Shown here in pieces: positions 17,900 to 27,290 of a stretch of 64,000 nt of DNA; position 1 is the first letter of the stretch, and every line of letters starts with the position of its first letter. The position numbers and the translations under genes were made by a program. Under the pieces are notes generated by a model. It worked only from the letters and a program-made list of their open reading frames with translations, was not told where the DNA came from and made no database searches. The stretch comes from Bacteroidota bacterium (GTDB taxonomy: Bacteria; Bacteroidota; Bacteroidia; Bacteroidales; GCA-2748055). The stretch covers positions 1-64,000 of the forward strand of contig JAAEOI010000061.1 of NCBI GenBank assembly GCA_024244665.1. The letters are read 5' to 3'.

Positions 17900-18754
17900 A
17901 TGGAAGAAGTTGAGAAAAATGGTTTGAAGAAGTTTGATGTAAAGAATCTATTTCACGAAAAGAATCCGAAATTAGCTAGATGGATACCTGAATTTGTTTT
18001 TGGATATTTAAGAAAAATAACTCACCAGGATTTCGTTAATGAGGTTATTCGAGATTATGGTCACTTGCGAGGACACGACTTCAGCGCGGCCATGATGAAC
18101 TATTTCAATTTGACAATTAAGGTTGAAGGAGAAGAAAATCTGCCTGATGAAGGAGCATATATATTTGCAGCAAACCATCCGCTTGGTGGTTTAGACGGAC
18201 ATGTAATTATGTATCTGGCAGGTAATAAATATGGCCGTGATAAGTACAAATTTCTTGTGAACGACATCCTGATGAACCTGAAAAACCTGGAGGATGTAAT
18301 GATGCCTGTGAATAAACATGGAAAGCAGGGAAAATTGCTTGCCGAACAACTTGATGCTACTTTTAAGTCCGATGTGCATATACTGACATTTCCAGCTGGT
18401 ATTGTAAGCCGTAAAATAAAAGGACAAATCATAGATCTGGCATGGCAGAAAAGCTTTATCAATAAAGCAAGACAATATCAAAGGGACATTATCCCGATTC
18501 ATATGGGAGGTGAAAACTCGGAATTCTTCTATCGCTTATATAAATTCAGAAAATTCTTTGGTATAAAAGCAAATATTGAAATGCTTTACTTAATCAATGA
18601 AACCTATAAGCACCGGGATAAGCATATTACTGTCAAATTTGGCAAGCCAATTCCCTGGCAAACCTTCGACAAGTCCAAGCGGCCATTAGAATGGGCAAAA
18701 TGGGTGAAGGATTCAGTTTACAAAATGGATGGCGTTGAAAATGTTTCAATTTAA
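17900..18754 (+). CDS. PlsC-like acyltransferase (OlsA/GlsA type)
   Basis: The 284-aa protein has the acyltransferase block I ANHPLGGLDGH near residue 93 and block III-like LTFPAGIVSRK near residue 160. The NHPLGGLD spacing is the variant seen in lyso-ornithine/lyso-glycine lipid O-acyltransferases and hemolysin-like proteins rather than the HxxxxD of PlsC. It probably adds the second acyl chain to an aminolipid at the inner membrane; the exact lipid is inference. It is a single gene with its own upstream gap. Confidence 0.75.
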   Translation: MEEVEKNGLKKFDVKNLFHEKNPKLARWIPEFVFGYLRKITHQDFVNEVIRDYGHLRGHDFSAAMMNYFNLTIKVEGEENLPDEGAYIFAANHPLGGLDGHVIMYLAGNKYGRDKYKFLVNDILMNLKNLEDVMMPVNKHGKQGKLLAEQLDATFKSDVHILTFPAGIVSRKIKGQIIDLAWQKSFINKARQYQRDIIPIHMGGENSEFFYRLYKFRKFFGIKANIEMLYLINETYKHRDKHITVKFGKPIPWQTFDKSKRPLEWAKWVKDSVYKMDGVENVSI

Positions 18755-19058
18755 TCTAATTCAAGGGTTGTGGATCTGTAAAAAGACAGTGTCAATTTAA
18801 AGTGTCCTTTTACTCATTTTGTCACGTATTGCGATCCTGGGTATTTTTTATATGTCTGATTTCCAGGGCAATCAAGAGGTCATCGGTTCGATTCCGATAT
18901 GCTCCACACAAATGATTCATATAACTTTTTACGCGTTTAACCGTATATTGTTAATATAGACAGACTCGAATTTTTTCATCCAAATACTAAAACCATATCT
19001 CGCTGTCTCATCTAACCGATATACTAAAAGGAAATACATAATAATAAAACAATTCATC
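18755..19058. other. Intergenic region with a tRNA 3'-half remnant
   Basis: The gap contains no ORF of note. Its main content is the tRNA fragment at 18856-18908, described separately. The rest shows nothing recognisable. Confidence 0.5.
18856..18908 (+). pseudogene. Truncated tRNA (3' half: T arm and acceptor end)
   Basis: The sequence gaggtcatcggttcgattcc then gatatgctcca forms a perfect T stem ATCGG/CCGAT around the TTCGATT loop and an acceptor end ATGCTCCA. A weak stem TGATT/AATCA precedes it with an 8-nt loop, and no D arm or matching GGAGCAT is found upstream. It is therefore a tRNA 3' end without its 5' half, the usual trace of integration into a tRNA gene. The parent tRNA is not in the window. 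Confidence 0.6.
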
Positions 19059-19910
19059 ATGAAACGGAACAATCTAATACATTCAGCTTTTTGTTTGGTA
19101 GCACTGACTTTATTGACCATTTCCTGCTCGAAGGAGAACATCCCGGAAATCAATGAGAGTAAACTGTCAGTCCTCTTGGAGGATGCAGATGATGCCCTCA
19201 TCCTGGAGGAAATACTTGACGAGGTCATGGAGGATCTTGAGCGATATGAGTATTTTAAATCATCGGATGTGTGTCCTGTCAAAACCATCGAAACTCCAGG
19301 TGAAGCAGTCTATCCGAAAATTGTGACCAAAGATTATGGATCAGGCTGCTCAGAGTATGAGTCCGGAATAATACGCAGTGGAAAGATCATTATTACCATC
19401 AAGGGGCCATGGCGTCAGGAAGGATCAATTCGGACAATTACTTTCGAGAATTATATGCACGGGAATACTCTTATCGAGGGAAGTAAGAAGATAGAATGTA
19501 TGGGACTATCCGACGAAGGCTATATCTGGCACACGATTAAAGGAAAATTAGTGCTTTCCAGAGAAAGAGATGGTGAAAAGCTTGTTATTGAGCGTCATGT
19601 GACAAAGGACCGTTACTTGATCGATGGATTTAATGACCGGGAAGTACCCAACCAGTGGTTGATTGAAGGAAAAGTGAAGGTCGAAAAATCAAATGGAGTG
19701 AGTTACAAAGTAATCATTTCCGAACCATTATATCGCATCCAGGGATGCCGGTGGTTCCAATCGGGCATAAAGCGGATTGAGACGGTCAATAACCTGATCT
19801 TCCTGGACTACGGCTATGTTGGGGATGAAGACAGTGCTTGTGATAGTTGGATACTACGCACGGTGAATGAGGAAGAGGACGAAGCGATTGATTTAAACAA
19901 CAAACGCTAA
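19059..19910 (+). CDS. Hypothetical lipoprotein
   Basis: The 283-aa protein has a lipoprotein signal (LVALTLLTISCSKE, lipobox TISC) and an acidic linker (LLEDADDALILEEILDEVMEDLE), followed by a beta-rich domain with paired Cys. I do not recognise the family; proteins of this build are common in Bacteroidota as anchored exoproteins of unknown role. It directly follows the tRNA remnant. Confidence 0.6.
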   Translation: MKRNNLIHSAFCLVALTLLTISCSKENIPEINESKLSVLLEDADDALILEEILDEVMEDLERYEYFKSSDVCPVKTIETPGEAVYPKIVTKDYGSGCSEYESGIIRSGKIIITIKGPWRQEGSIRTITFENYMHGNTLIEGSKKIECMGLSDEGYIWHTIKGKLVLSRERDGEKLVIERHVTKDRYLIDGFNDREVPNQWLIEGKVKVEKSNGVSYKVIISEPLYRIQGCRWFQSGIKRIETVNNLIFLDYGYVGDEDSACDSWILRTVNEEEDEAIDLNNKR

Positions 19911-20101
19911 AAGCTTCACTGATTTCCCTCTGAGCACTGTATTTAGCTCCAGCAAAGCTATCTCTATCTAAATCAGATATTCAATGAAGCAGACGAGATT
20001 CCCTTTCATATGTCTCATATTTCTTGGACAATGCCGGGGATAAAACAAAACAGAGATATACAGCAATATGTAGTTCCGATAAAACTCCAGAATTTGAATA
20101 T

Positions 20102-21307
20102 TCATTCAATAAAAAAATCTTTTGTAATCTCCTGTTTGAGAAGTTCTGTATCCCTTCTGACCCAATCGAAATATGTCCCTGTATTCGAGTATTCCAGTAT
20201 CTTATCCGAAACCACTACTCTGAGACTATGTTCACCTTGTGCCAGCCCTAAAGTGTCCAGATCAAGGGAAAGAATCCCCGAGGCCATCTGAACATCATCC
20301 ACATACCATATAACACTAAATAAATCAGGATCAATGAGCTGAAGTGATACCTCAGGAATATCAATATGGAGGCTGTCCACAGGCCTGATTCTCCTGTACA
20401 TATCAAGTATAATTTTTTCGCGGCACACTGCACAGAACGGATTAGTATACCTGTTCATCATGCACTGCTCCGAAGGTCTGTATATTCCTTTACCAACGTA
20501 TTTTGCACCCTCATAAACTCCAATCAGGGAATTACCAGTAAAACTATATGGCTGATCATAACCAATCCAGTCTTCCCATTTCAAAGGATTCAAAACTGTA
20601 GTAATATTCACATTTGAAGGTTCTCCACCTGAATATACTGCGTTATCGTCATTCACATACTCATCTGCAAGCTTTCCTGCAATATGGCCATTTTCGTGTA
20701 AAAAAATATTAATTGTTAAAGTGTTACCGGCACTATAGGTATTCAGAAGCCCTCGCTGAGGATAATGAACGGAGCCGAGATGTTCATCTGAATTCAAAGC
20801 CACCTCCCTGAATTGAATTTCAGGACTTTCAAAATCGGTCAAATAATAGTCAATGGCATCGTGTGTTCGTTGCCAGTCGGTAATACAATCACCCACCGTA
20901 TAATCTCTGCAACTGGTCATACCTCTCAGAGGAGTGTACCTGTTAATCAGGTCAAGTCCTGAATACTCGCTTATCATATCAATGCGATATACATTAAAGA
21001 ACTTATGGTATCTGCCAAAAGGTTCACCCAGGCTGGTTTCAAAAAGATTATCCAGCATTTCATCCACATGATCCTTCCATTGCTGCTGGTCTTTTAGCGC
21101 AAAACCATCACCTATAAAAACCATATTAATCCTATTGTCAGCATTTCCGTTGTCGATATACTTATTGACCGTACCATTTGTAAAAACATCCTGTTCCGGT
21201 TTGTCTTTATCAAAAATTTGTATTATCGGGTCATCTTTCTTACATGACTCTGCAACAAGGAGAATTGATCCAACTATTATAAATAGATACTTTCTGAGTT
21301 CTTGCAT
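20102..21307 (-). CDS. M64 (IgA-peptidase-like) metallopeptidase lipoprotein
   Basis: The 401-aa protein begins with a lipoprotein signal (IIVGSILLVAESCKK). The zinc site HENGH at residues 204-208 followed by IAGKLADEY fits the M64 consensus HExxHxxGxLxDEY. Upstream, NMVFIGDGF and the DMISEYSGLD region are typical of the family. M64 enzymes cut host IgA in gut bacteria, but environmental Bacteroidota have many with unknown substrates. It is predicted to be anchored facing the periplasm or surface. The residues after about 320 form a beta-domain with no assigned role. Confidence 0.85.
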   Translation of the reverse strand: MQELRKYLFIIVGSILLVAESCKKDDPIIQIFDKDKPEQDVFTNGTVNKYIDNGNADNRINMVFIGDGFALKDQQQWKDHVDEMLDNLFETSLGEPFGRYHKFFNVYRIDMISEYSGLDLINRYTPLRGMTSCRDYTVGDCITDWQRTHDAIDYYLTDFESPEIQFREVALNSDEHLGSVHYPQRGLLNTYSAGNTLTINIFLHENGHIAGKLADEYVNDDNAVYSGGEPSNVNITTVLNPLKWEDWIGYDQPYSFTGNSLIGVYEGAKYVGKGIYRPSEQCMMNRYTNPFCAVCREKIILDMYRRIRPVDSLHIDIPEVSLQLIDPDLFSVIWYVDDVQMASGILSLDLDTLGLAQGEHSLRVVVSDKILEYSNTGTYFDWVRRDTELLKQEITKDFFIE

Positions 21308-21738
21308 CCGGATTAATACTTCTTACCTTCTTGTTATATTCAAAGACCATATTTGACCTTCCGGTTAAAGAAGGTTGCTTGAATAATTCCATGTTCGCAG
21401 TAAATATCGCCAACTTTTGAACCAGCTTCTTGCTGGCTTAGGATCGAAACGATTTTGCTCTCTGAACACTGTGCCTTTTTCATAATGCCCAAAATTAAAA
21501 GTAGAAATTATTCTTATATAATAATTGGCCGAAGGTCCGGGAAGCTGACAAATGCACTTTCACTCAGCATGACATGACAATGCAAAAGTTTTTTGAAAAA
21601 TATGTGAAGACATAAATCACCCCTAACCCACCTCTGTAACAACCTTATTCCATATTTGCAGTATTATTAATATAGTAGTATTATCATTATCAGGTCTCCT
21701 GTTGGTCTATGCTGGTACAATGAGGTCAATCAAGCCTC
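21308..21738. other. Intergenic region, no gene seen
   Basis: A small hairpin (ccagcttcttgctgg near 21421) and AT-rich sequence are all I see in this 431-bp gap. It leads into a decayed ATPase fragment. Confidence 0.45.
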
Positions 21739-21970
21739 TTAAATCCTTTTGTAAAAAAACAGGTAGCCTTCTGTTTGAATAATAATCTCACTGATAGCTT
21801 CTGGCTCATATGATACTTTATATTTCCTTGCTGGATCAATAATTGTCCTTTTTGCCTGCTTCGGTTCCAGTTTTCCAATCGATTTTAAGTCATATAGACG
21901 CTCAGCATATGATTTTGTTTCACCAACCAAAACCAAACTAAATTTTCTAGAATTGAAAAAGAAAAGCTTG
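21739..21970 (-). pseudogene. Fragment of the AAA+/winged-helix ATPase
   Basis: The peptide KSYAERLYDLKSIGKLEPKQ and the following segment DPARKYKVSYEPEA match residues ~210-265 of the intact ATPase at 30498-31658. The Walker A half is missing, yet the sequence just upstream (actaaattttctagaattga) matches the intact gene's own 5' flank at 31700-31722. The 5' coding part was therefore lost by internal deletion. The 3' end is also lost after QTEGY. This is a dead remnant. Confidence 0.75.
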
Positions 21971-22114
21971 TTGCAGACAATACTTCAAAGTTGGTTACCA
22001 GAGTGCATGAGTATTGAATTAAATGAAAGTCCTCTTTAGTAGACAATATGTTCGTTATAGTAAAACATGTACCTTTCATGAATGATAATCTAACATCCTA
22101 AAATCTTTCCATTA

Positions 22115-23008
22115 ATGAAACGGACTTATTCTTTGATTACATTCTTCATTCTTACTTGCTCCTTCCATTCATCTTTCTCACAAGAATCTGAAAAGATTAC
22201 TATTGGGGAAAAGATCAAAATTCAATCAGAAATCCTAGGGTATGAAAGAGAGATTTTCATATATCTACCATTAGGATATCAGAAAACTAACAATACCTAC
22301 CCTGTTGTGTACACTACCGACGCTGGGATCACATTCTTGCCAACTGCCTCAATGATTGAAGCTTCCCAACCAAGTGGAATGCTACCAAATGCAATTGTGA
22401 TCGGCATTAGAAATCGTGGACAGCAAGAACGATATGAAGATTTCGCACCCTTAATAGAAGAAAGACCAGAGAGTGGCCGGGCTGACATTTTCATCGAATT
22501 TTTGGAGAAAGAGTTGTTTCCATATGTTGAGAGGAAGTACAGAACCCAACCCTTCCGTATTCTCTATGGTCATTCGTTCCTGGGCATGTTTGCATCATAT
22601 GTCTACCTGACAAATCCAGATTTGTTTCATGGGTATATTATATCGTCACCTGACTTACGGTGGATTTCAAAGGACATAGGAACAACTAGACTTGATCATT
22701 TAAACCGGCCAACATTCATGTTTATCTCAACAGGAGCAAACGAAAGACCATCAAGTGTTGTAGAAACCTTTGTCTCGTCCCTTGAGTCAGTGGAAAACCT
22801 GAATGTAAACTACAGTATAAATGAAGGTGAAAACCACCAATCAAATGGATTGATTAGTATTCTGAGAGGACTACGATTTATTTATTCAGATTGGCGTCTG
22901 CCGAAACCTCCAGGAAAATGTAGTAAGAAAGAACTACAGAATCATTTTGATCGATTGAGTGAAAAGTACGGATATGCAATACCAAATCCATATCTGAAGG
23001 GTGAATAG
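22115..23008 (+). CDS. Secreted esterase, alpha/beta hydrolase (esterase-D/Fes type)
   Basis: The 297-aa protein has a signal peptide (FFILTCSFHSSFSQ) and a putative-esterase domain (PF00756 type): EREIFIYLPLGYQ, YPVVYTTDAG, and the nucleophile elbow GHSFLG with Ser154. A late His in EGENHQS fits the triad. Related enzymes cleave siderophore esters, feruloyl esters or S-formylglutathione; the substrate here is open. It is located between two ATPase remnants. Confidence 0.8.
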   Translation: MKRTYSLITFFILTCSFHSSFSQESEKITIGEKIKIQSEILGYEREIFIYLPLGYQKTNNTYPVVYTTDAGITFLPTASMIEASQPSGMLPNAIVIGIRNRGQQERYEDFAPLIEERPESGRADIFIEFLEKELFPYVERKYRTQPFRILYGHSFLGMFASYVYLTNPDLFHGYIISSPDLRWISKDIGTTRLDHLNRPTFMFISTGANERPSSVVETFVSSLESVENLNVNYSINEGENHQSNGLISILRGLRFIYSDWRLPKPPGKCSKKELQNHFDRLSEKYGYAIPNPYLKGE

Positions 23009-23023
23009 TGACTTACAAAACGG

Positions 23024-23074
23024 ACCGGACTGTTTTACGAACCTTTTATGAGGGATTTGGAATTACTTTGCAGG
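23024..23074. repeat. Dispersed accessory repeat, copy 2
   Basis: It reads accggactgttttacgaacc, then ttttatgagggatttggaat. The tactttgcagg extension is shared with copy 4 (28802-28860). It is followed by one copy of the tgccaatgtgtggaatg motif and then the truncated ATPase. Confidence 0.75.
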
Positions 23075-23112
23075 TCAGGCTACTGCCAATGTGTGGAATG
23101 AAATGATGGCAA

Positions 23113-24132
23113 ATGGCTCCGGTAATTTGGGATGCTGTGAGATTTGCTGTCGATAAAAGAGGAATAATGGGTCAGTTTATTCTTACCGGTTCAGCAACGC
23201 CCACTGACGATGAAACTGCTAATTCTGGAACAGGAAGAATTGCCAGAATGCGTATGCGGCCTATGAGCCTGTTTGAATCTAAAGAATCCAATGGGAAGGT
23301 ATCTCTCAAAGATTTGTTTAATGGAGAAAAAGAGCTTGGAGCAAGAAGTACTTTAACAATAGAACAAATAGCAAATGCAATATGCAGGGGAGGATGGCCC
23401 GCTGCTGTAGTATCCGGGAAAGAGTCTACACGAACAGCCATGAATTATGTAGATGCAATAATTAGCATGGATATTCAGCGAGTTGATGGGATTGAAAAAG
23501 ACCCTGAAAGAGCTCGAGTATTGTTACAATCCTTGGCCAGAAATGCTTCCACACTTGCAACAGCGAGGACTATTATGAGTGACATGCAAGTTAACGAGAC
23601 ATCAATAACAAATAAGACATTGAGTTCTTATCTTAATGCCCTTCGCCGACTATTTGTTATTGAAGATGTCCCTGCCTGGCAACCTTCACTTCGATTAAAG
23701 ACAGCGATACGTACGTCACACAAACGCCAATTTGTTGATCCATCAATAGCAATAGCTGCGATGCGCACTAATGCAGAAGGCATTTTGCGGGATTTTGAAA
23801 CATTTGGGTTTTTGTTTGAATCGCTGTATACGCGAGATTTGAGAGTGTATGCACAAGCAAATGATGGAGGAATATTTCATTACCGGGATAAATCAGATCT
23901 TGAATCAGATCTTATCATTAAGCTTCATGATGGCAGGTGGGCTGCTATTGAAGTTAAACTTGGAATGAAGCAAATTGACGAAGCTGCTGCCAACCTGATT
24001 AAACTAAGCAATAAGGTTGATGCTGAGAAAATGAATCAACCATCTTTTCTTATGGTTTTAACAGGAGGCCAGGTTGCCTATCGGCGTGCGGATGGTGTTT
24101 TGGTTGTACCAATAGGCTGTTTGAGAGATTAA
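23113..24132 (+). pseudogene. 5'-deleted copy of the DUF4143 ATPase
   Basis: The 339-codon frame matches residues 83-421 of the ATPase at 28987 almost throughout (MAPVIWDAVRF onward), but the first 82 residues with Walker A and the Walker B strand are gone. The 5' flank (repeat copy 2 and one tgccaatgtgtggaatg unit) is preserved and joins the coding part at atggcaaatggctcc, so an internal deletion removed the promoter-proximal coding region. Without the P-loop it cannot bind ATP in the normal way. Its long open frame suggests the loss is recent. Confidence 0.8.
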
Positions 24133-24206
24133 ATTACGGAAGAGAAAGAAAGGTAATAGGATAAGGAGTCAATATTGGAAAAACGAGAAGATTAAAACCC
24201 CATACG

Positions 24207-26411
24207 ATGGACAGAAGAAATTTTATCAAGAACGCGGGAGTTTATACAAGTATAGCAGGAGGTCTGGGTCTGGAATCAGCCATGACCAGTTGTTCAATCG
24301 AGGACAAGCAAGTAATCGAGGGGCAAGGATTCAGCAATATTGGTCCTTATCCACATATGTGGCAAAGTGATGACCAGGCGCCTTATGTTGAACAAATAGG
24401 GCTTGGTTTGGCCACATTAAAAGTTGTGGGCGACCACTCCATGGCACTCCCTATTTGGCCAGCATTTATGGCAGTTGATAAGAAGAAAGATCCCATACGT
24501 TCTGTTTGGAAACCACATGCTTCTTCCCCCATAGAGCCTCAAGCCTTGCCGGATCAAGACTTATCAATTATCAACCGACAGTGGTTACCCCATGTGCTTC
24601 AATCAACATTCAACTGGAAAGCTACTAAAATTGAGCAACAAATTGTAACTATAAAAAATATGGCCTTTGCCAGGATAGATTTCGAAGAGGAGGTGAAAGA
24701 TTTCTACCTCAATGGCGAAAGTTATCAGCAAGCATTTGTTACCCGAATGAACAATGGCCTTATCGTTCATGAGGATCATCAAAAGGCCAAAACAGTAAGT
24801 TACCAGGTTGTACTGGACCCCAAACCTTCAAAGATTATCATGATTCCTGATGAAAATAAAAAATTATGGAAGTATGAGTGGCATAAACCATTGAAAAGTC
24901 TTACGATTACTTTAAAATTGGCTTGCAAAGCAACTGATGCATTGCGGGAAAAGGAATACCTGACTTTTGAGGAAGCGTTAAACAATCAGGAAAGAAGTTG
25001 GGCATCTTACTTTAATAAAGAAGTTGTGAGGGTAGCTACACCTGATGATCGCATTAACAAGCTTGTGGATTATCTTGGATGGGTATACCGAAGCAACGGC
25101 CTCCTCAACGGGGGCTTGCTTAAATACCGGTTCAATATGCCCAAGCAGACCTTTGTCCAGTTCTGGATGTGGGATTGTTGCTTTAACGGCATATCAGGAA
25201 TGTGGTATGGTGACCGTGATTTGGTGTGGGGCAACCTCCTTAATATTCCTCACATGCAAGTACCCGCTGGCACAACATCGGCTGGATGTGTTCCCAATTC
25301 ATGCAGCTCCTATGGAATCTATATGTGGGACTCCGACGATGCCATGTCGGCCAGGGTTATGGTTTTGCCCCACCTGATGGACAGGCTGAAAATAAAAGGA
25401 GATGGCAGCCACCCGCCTATCTATGCTCAGGCTTTGGAAAAGGTATGGGAAACAGAAGGTCGGAAGTTGGCCAGTCGGAAACTGTTGGAGAGTGCCATAC
25501 AATACAATGACTGGTGGGAACGTACCCGTTCCAGCAAACGTTTCCCTGGCTTGTTACTGGTAAAACGATGGTCAGATACGGGTATGGACAATTCCAAGCG
25601 ATGGGGTCACCAGGGATCGGGCATCTACGATACCAGATTAGACAAAGGTTCATGGTCCATGCCAATAATTACGGTCGACCTGAACATATATTCAGTGTTG
25701 GAAAAAAGGGCCCTTGCCAACATACTGGAGCATGAAGGAGACACCTCAAGAGCAGCAAAATACAGGAAAGAAGCAAATAAGCGAGTGGAGTTGATCCATA
25801 AACATTTGTGGAGTGAAGAGGCTGCTTACTATCTCGACCACACCGAAGAACAGGATATGTTCGTGCCAGTAATTTCACCCACTGGAGCATATCCCTTACT
25901 CATCGAAGGTTTGACTCAGGAAAGAGAAGAGGGCATATTTAATTACCTGATGGATCCCAAGCATTTCTTCACCAAAGCGCCCATTCCATCCTTGTCGGTG
26001 AGTGATCCTGATTTCCAGCCTGGACAAAGCTACTGGATGGGTCCGAGCTGGATGTGCTATACGGTTTACATCCTGCGAGGAATGTTCAGAACACGACCCG
26101 ATGACGCGTGGAAGATGTTTGACAAGATCCTGGACACTCTGATCCAACAAGGTACTCCATATATTTTCGAAAATTATAACCCCCTCACACGTGAGTATTA
26201 CGATTGCCAGGCTTTTCAATGGCAGGGTATGTTTGTGGATTTGATCCTCGAAGAAATACTTGGGTTGAAAATAAGTAATGGAAAATTAGTTATGGAAAAT
26301 CCAAAAACACCGGATGATTGGGAATCATTCAAGGTTAAAAACATCTATTTTGCTGGAGAAATGCATGGATTTGAGATAAACAGAAATTCTGACAGAAAAT
26401 GGGAAGTTTGA
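24207..26411 (+). CDS. Exported (alpha/alpha)6-barrel glycoside hydrolase, GH63/MGH1-like
   Basis: The 734-aa protein begins with a twin-arginine signal (DRRNFIKNAG) and a lipobox-like MTSC at residues ~27-30, so it is probably a Tat-exported lipoprotein. Residues ~290-720 form a glucosidase-type toroid: QFWMWDCCFNGISGMWYGDR, then DWWERTR, LLLVKRWSDTGMDN, YWMGPSWMCYTVYILRGM and ENYNPLTREYYDC, the usual C-terminal E-Y-x-P region. This suggests an exo-alpha-glucosidase or a related sugar hydrolase; specificity is not clear. It follows the ATPase remnant by 74 bp and has no sugar-transport partners nearby. Confidence 0.78.
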   Translation: MDRRNFIKNAGVYTSIAGGLGLESAMTSCSIEDKQVIEGQGFSNIGPYPHMWQSDDQAPYVEQIGLGLATLKVVGDHSMALPIWPAFMAVDKKKDPIRSVWKPHASSPIEPQALPDQDLSIINRQWLPHVLQSTFNWKATKIEQQIVTIKNMAFARIDFEEEVKDFYLNGESYQQAFVTRMNNGLIVHEDHQKAKTVSYQVVLDPKPSKIIMIPDENKKLWKYEWHKPLKSLTITLKLACKATDALREKEYLTFEEALNNQERSWASYFNKEVVRVATPDDRINKLVDYLGWVYRSNGLLNGGLLKYRFNMPKQTFVQFWMWDCCFNGISGMWYGDRDLVWGNLLNIPHMQVPAGTTSAGCVPNSCSSYGIYMWDSDDAMSARVMVLPHLMDRLKIKGDGSHPPIYAQALEKVWETEGRKLASRKLLESAIQYNDWWERTRSSKRFPGLLLVKRWSDTGMDNSKRWGHQGSGIYDTRLDKGSWSMPIITVDLNIYSVLEKRALANILEHEGDTSRAAKYRKEANKRVELIHKHLWSEEAAYYLDHTEEQDMFVPVISPTGAYPLLIEGLTQEREEGIFNYLMDPKHFFTKAPIPSLSVSDPDFQPGQSYWMGPSWMCYTVYILRGMFRTRPDDAWKMFDKILDTLIQQGTPYIFENYNPLTREYYDCQAFQWQGMFVDLILEEILGLKISNGKLVMENPKTPDDWESFKVKNIYFAGEMHGFEINRNSDRKWEV

Positions 26412-26525
26412 AGTTAAGATCTTGAAAATGACGTCTAGCAATTACTCTCCCGATTTCATCGGGCTCGTGAGCTCACTCTCTTTGGTCGCTCGGTTCCGCC
26501 ATTAGTTTAATCACTTAAAAAACAA

Positions 26526-26547
26526 AGCCTCCCATCTCTGAGAGGCT
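26526..26547. terminator. Hairpin terminator
   Basis: The arms agcctc and gaggct lie in an A-rich left flank, directly before repeat copy 3. It resembles the hairpin at 17541-17566. Confidence 0.45.
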
Positions 26548-26548
26548 C

Positions 26549-26600
26549 TGTACCCCCAACCGGTCTGTTTTACGAACCTTTTTTGAAGGATTTGGAGTTG
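26549..26600. repeat. Dispersed accessory repeat, copy 3
   Basis: It reads gtacccccaaccggtctgtt, then ttacgaaccttttttgaagg and atttggagttg. It is followed by attcggaacagtaaaaggcg, a motif related to the sequence around the 3' end of the ATPase at 30.5 kb. Confidence 0.75.
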
Positions 26601-26798
26601 ATATGGAGGGTGGATTTCAGTTAAAATTCGGAACAGTAAAAGGCGATACCCTGTCCGAGATGTTTACTAGAAGCCTGCTCAAGCAATTTGAAACGTACAA
26701 AACCATCGTACAAATAGGCGATAGCATCCCCAACAACCTTCTGATGGAAGATTAGGTGCTGTTGCAGTTTTATGATATATCCGGTTCGAAAATTTAGT

Positions 26799-26907
26799 GA
26801 GTGATTTGTCATTCGCTATTATCAATATTATGCCTTAATGAATGACATATCGTTCACAATAGTTGCTATTTGACAAAATAAGACTATCTTTGAATGATAA
26901 ATCATTC
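26799..26907. promoter_or_regulatory. Three palindromic HipB operators
   Basis: Three 16-bp sites fit GAATGA-N4-TCATTC: 26799-26814 (gagtgatttgtcattc), 26840-26855 (gaatgacatatcgttc) and 26892-26907 (gaatgataaatcattc, a perfect dyad with a 2-nt centre). A half site follows in the hipB start (aatcattc). Spacing between sites is 41 and 52 bp. HipB dimers bind such inverted repeats and repress their own operon with HipA. Confidence 0.7.
26863..26892 (+). promoter_or_regulatory. hipBA promoter
   Basis: TTG at 26863-26865 and TATCTTTG at 26885-26892, 19 bp apart, fit the Bacteroidota TTG / TAnnTTTG promoter. The third operator begins on the last base of the -7 box, so bound HipB would block the polymerase. 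Confidence 0.55.
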
Positions 26908-26930
26908 GCTAATTAGTAAAAAGCAGCTTT

Positions 26931-27287
26931 ATGACTGGTAAATCATTCAAAGAATGGGCTTCAATGAGCGATAAAGCATTGGCTAAATATATCGGGCTAT
27001 TTGTAAGACATCATCGCATGGAACAAAATAGTACGCAGGATGAACTGTCAGCAGCAGCCGGCATCAGTCGTTCCACCCTGAGCTTGCTAGAAAGAGGAGA
27101 AACAGTTACCGTCACCACGCTATTACAGATATTGCGGGTTTTAGATCAATTACCGGTACTGTCCGTATTTGAAGTAAAAGAGAAACTAAGCCCCTTGGCA
27201 TTGGCTAAACTGCAAAAAGAAAAACGACAACGAGCAAGGAGTAAGTCAGGAAAAACAGATAATCATTCAGAAAGTACAGACTGGTAG
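26931..27287 (+). CDS. hipB: HipB-like XRE antitoxin/repressor
   Basis: The 118-aa protein has an XRE helix-turn-helix at residues ~25-80 (RHHRMEQNSTQDELSAAAGI, then SRSTLSLLERGE). The C-terminal tail is basic (KRQRARSKSG). HipB neutralises the HipA kinase and represses the operon. It lies 3 bp before hipA and behind three matching palindromes, so the assignment by context is firm. Confidence 0.88.
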   Translation: MTGKSFKEWASMSDKALAKYIGLFVRHHRMEQNSTQDELSAAAGISRSTLSLLERGETVTVTTLLQILRVLDQLPVLSVFEVKEKLSPLALAKLQKEKRQRARSKSGKTDNHSESTDW

Positions 27288-27290
27288 ATA

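Larger units (their letters stand above)
26412..26930. other. Intergenic region: repeat copy 3 and the hipBA control region
   Basis: This 519-bp stretch holds a hairpin (26526-26547), dispersed repeat copy 3, about 190 bp that may be an eroded gene (a 63-codon minus-strand frame at 26621-26812 ends in the repeat and starts inside a HipB operator, so it is not called), and the promoter and operators of hipBA. Confidence 0.5.

Noticed and set aside
26621..26812. 63-codon minus-strand frame before hipB
   Set aside because: It begins inside a HipB operator, ends near the dispersed repeat, has no family resemblance and no promoter; it may be an eroded gene piece but cannot be supported.
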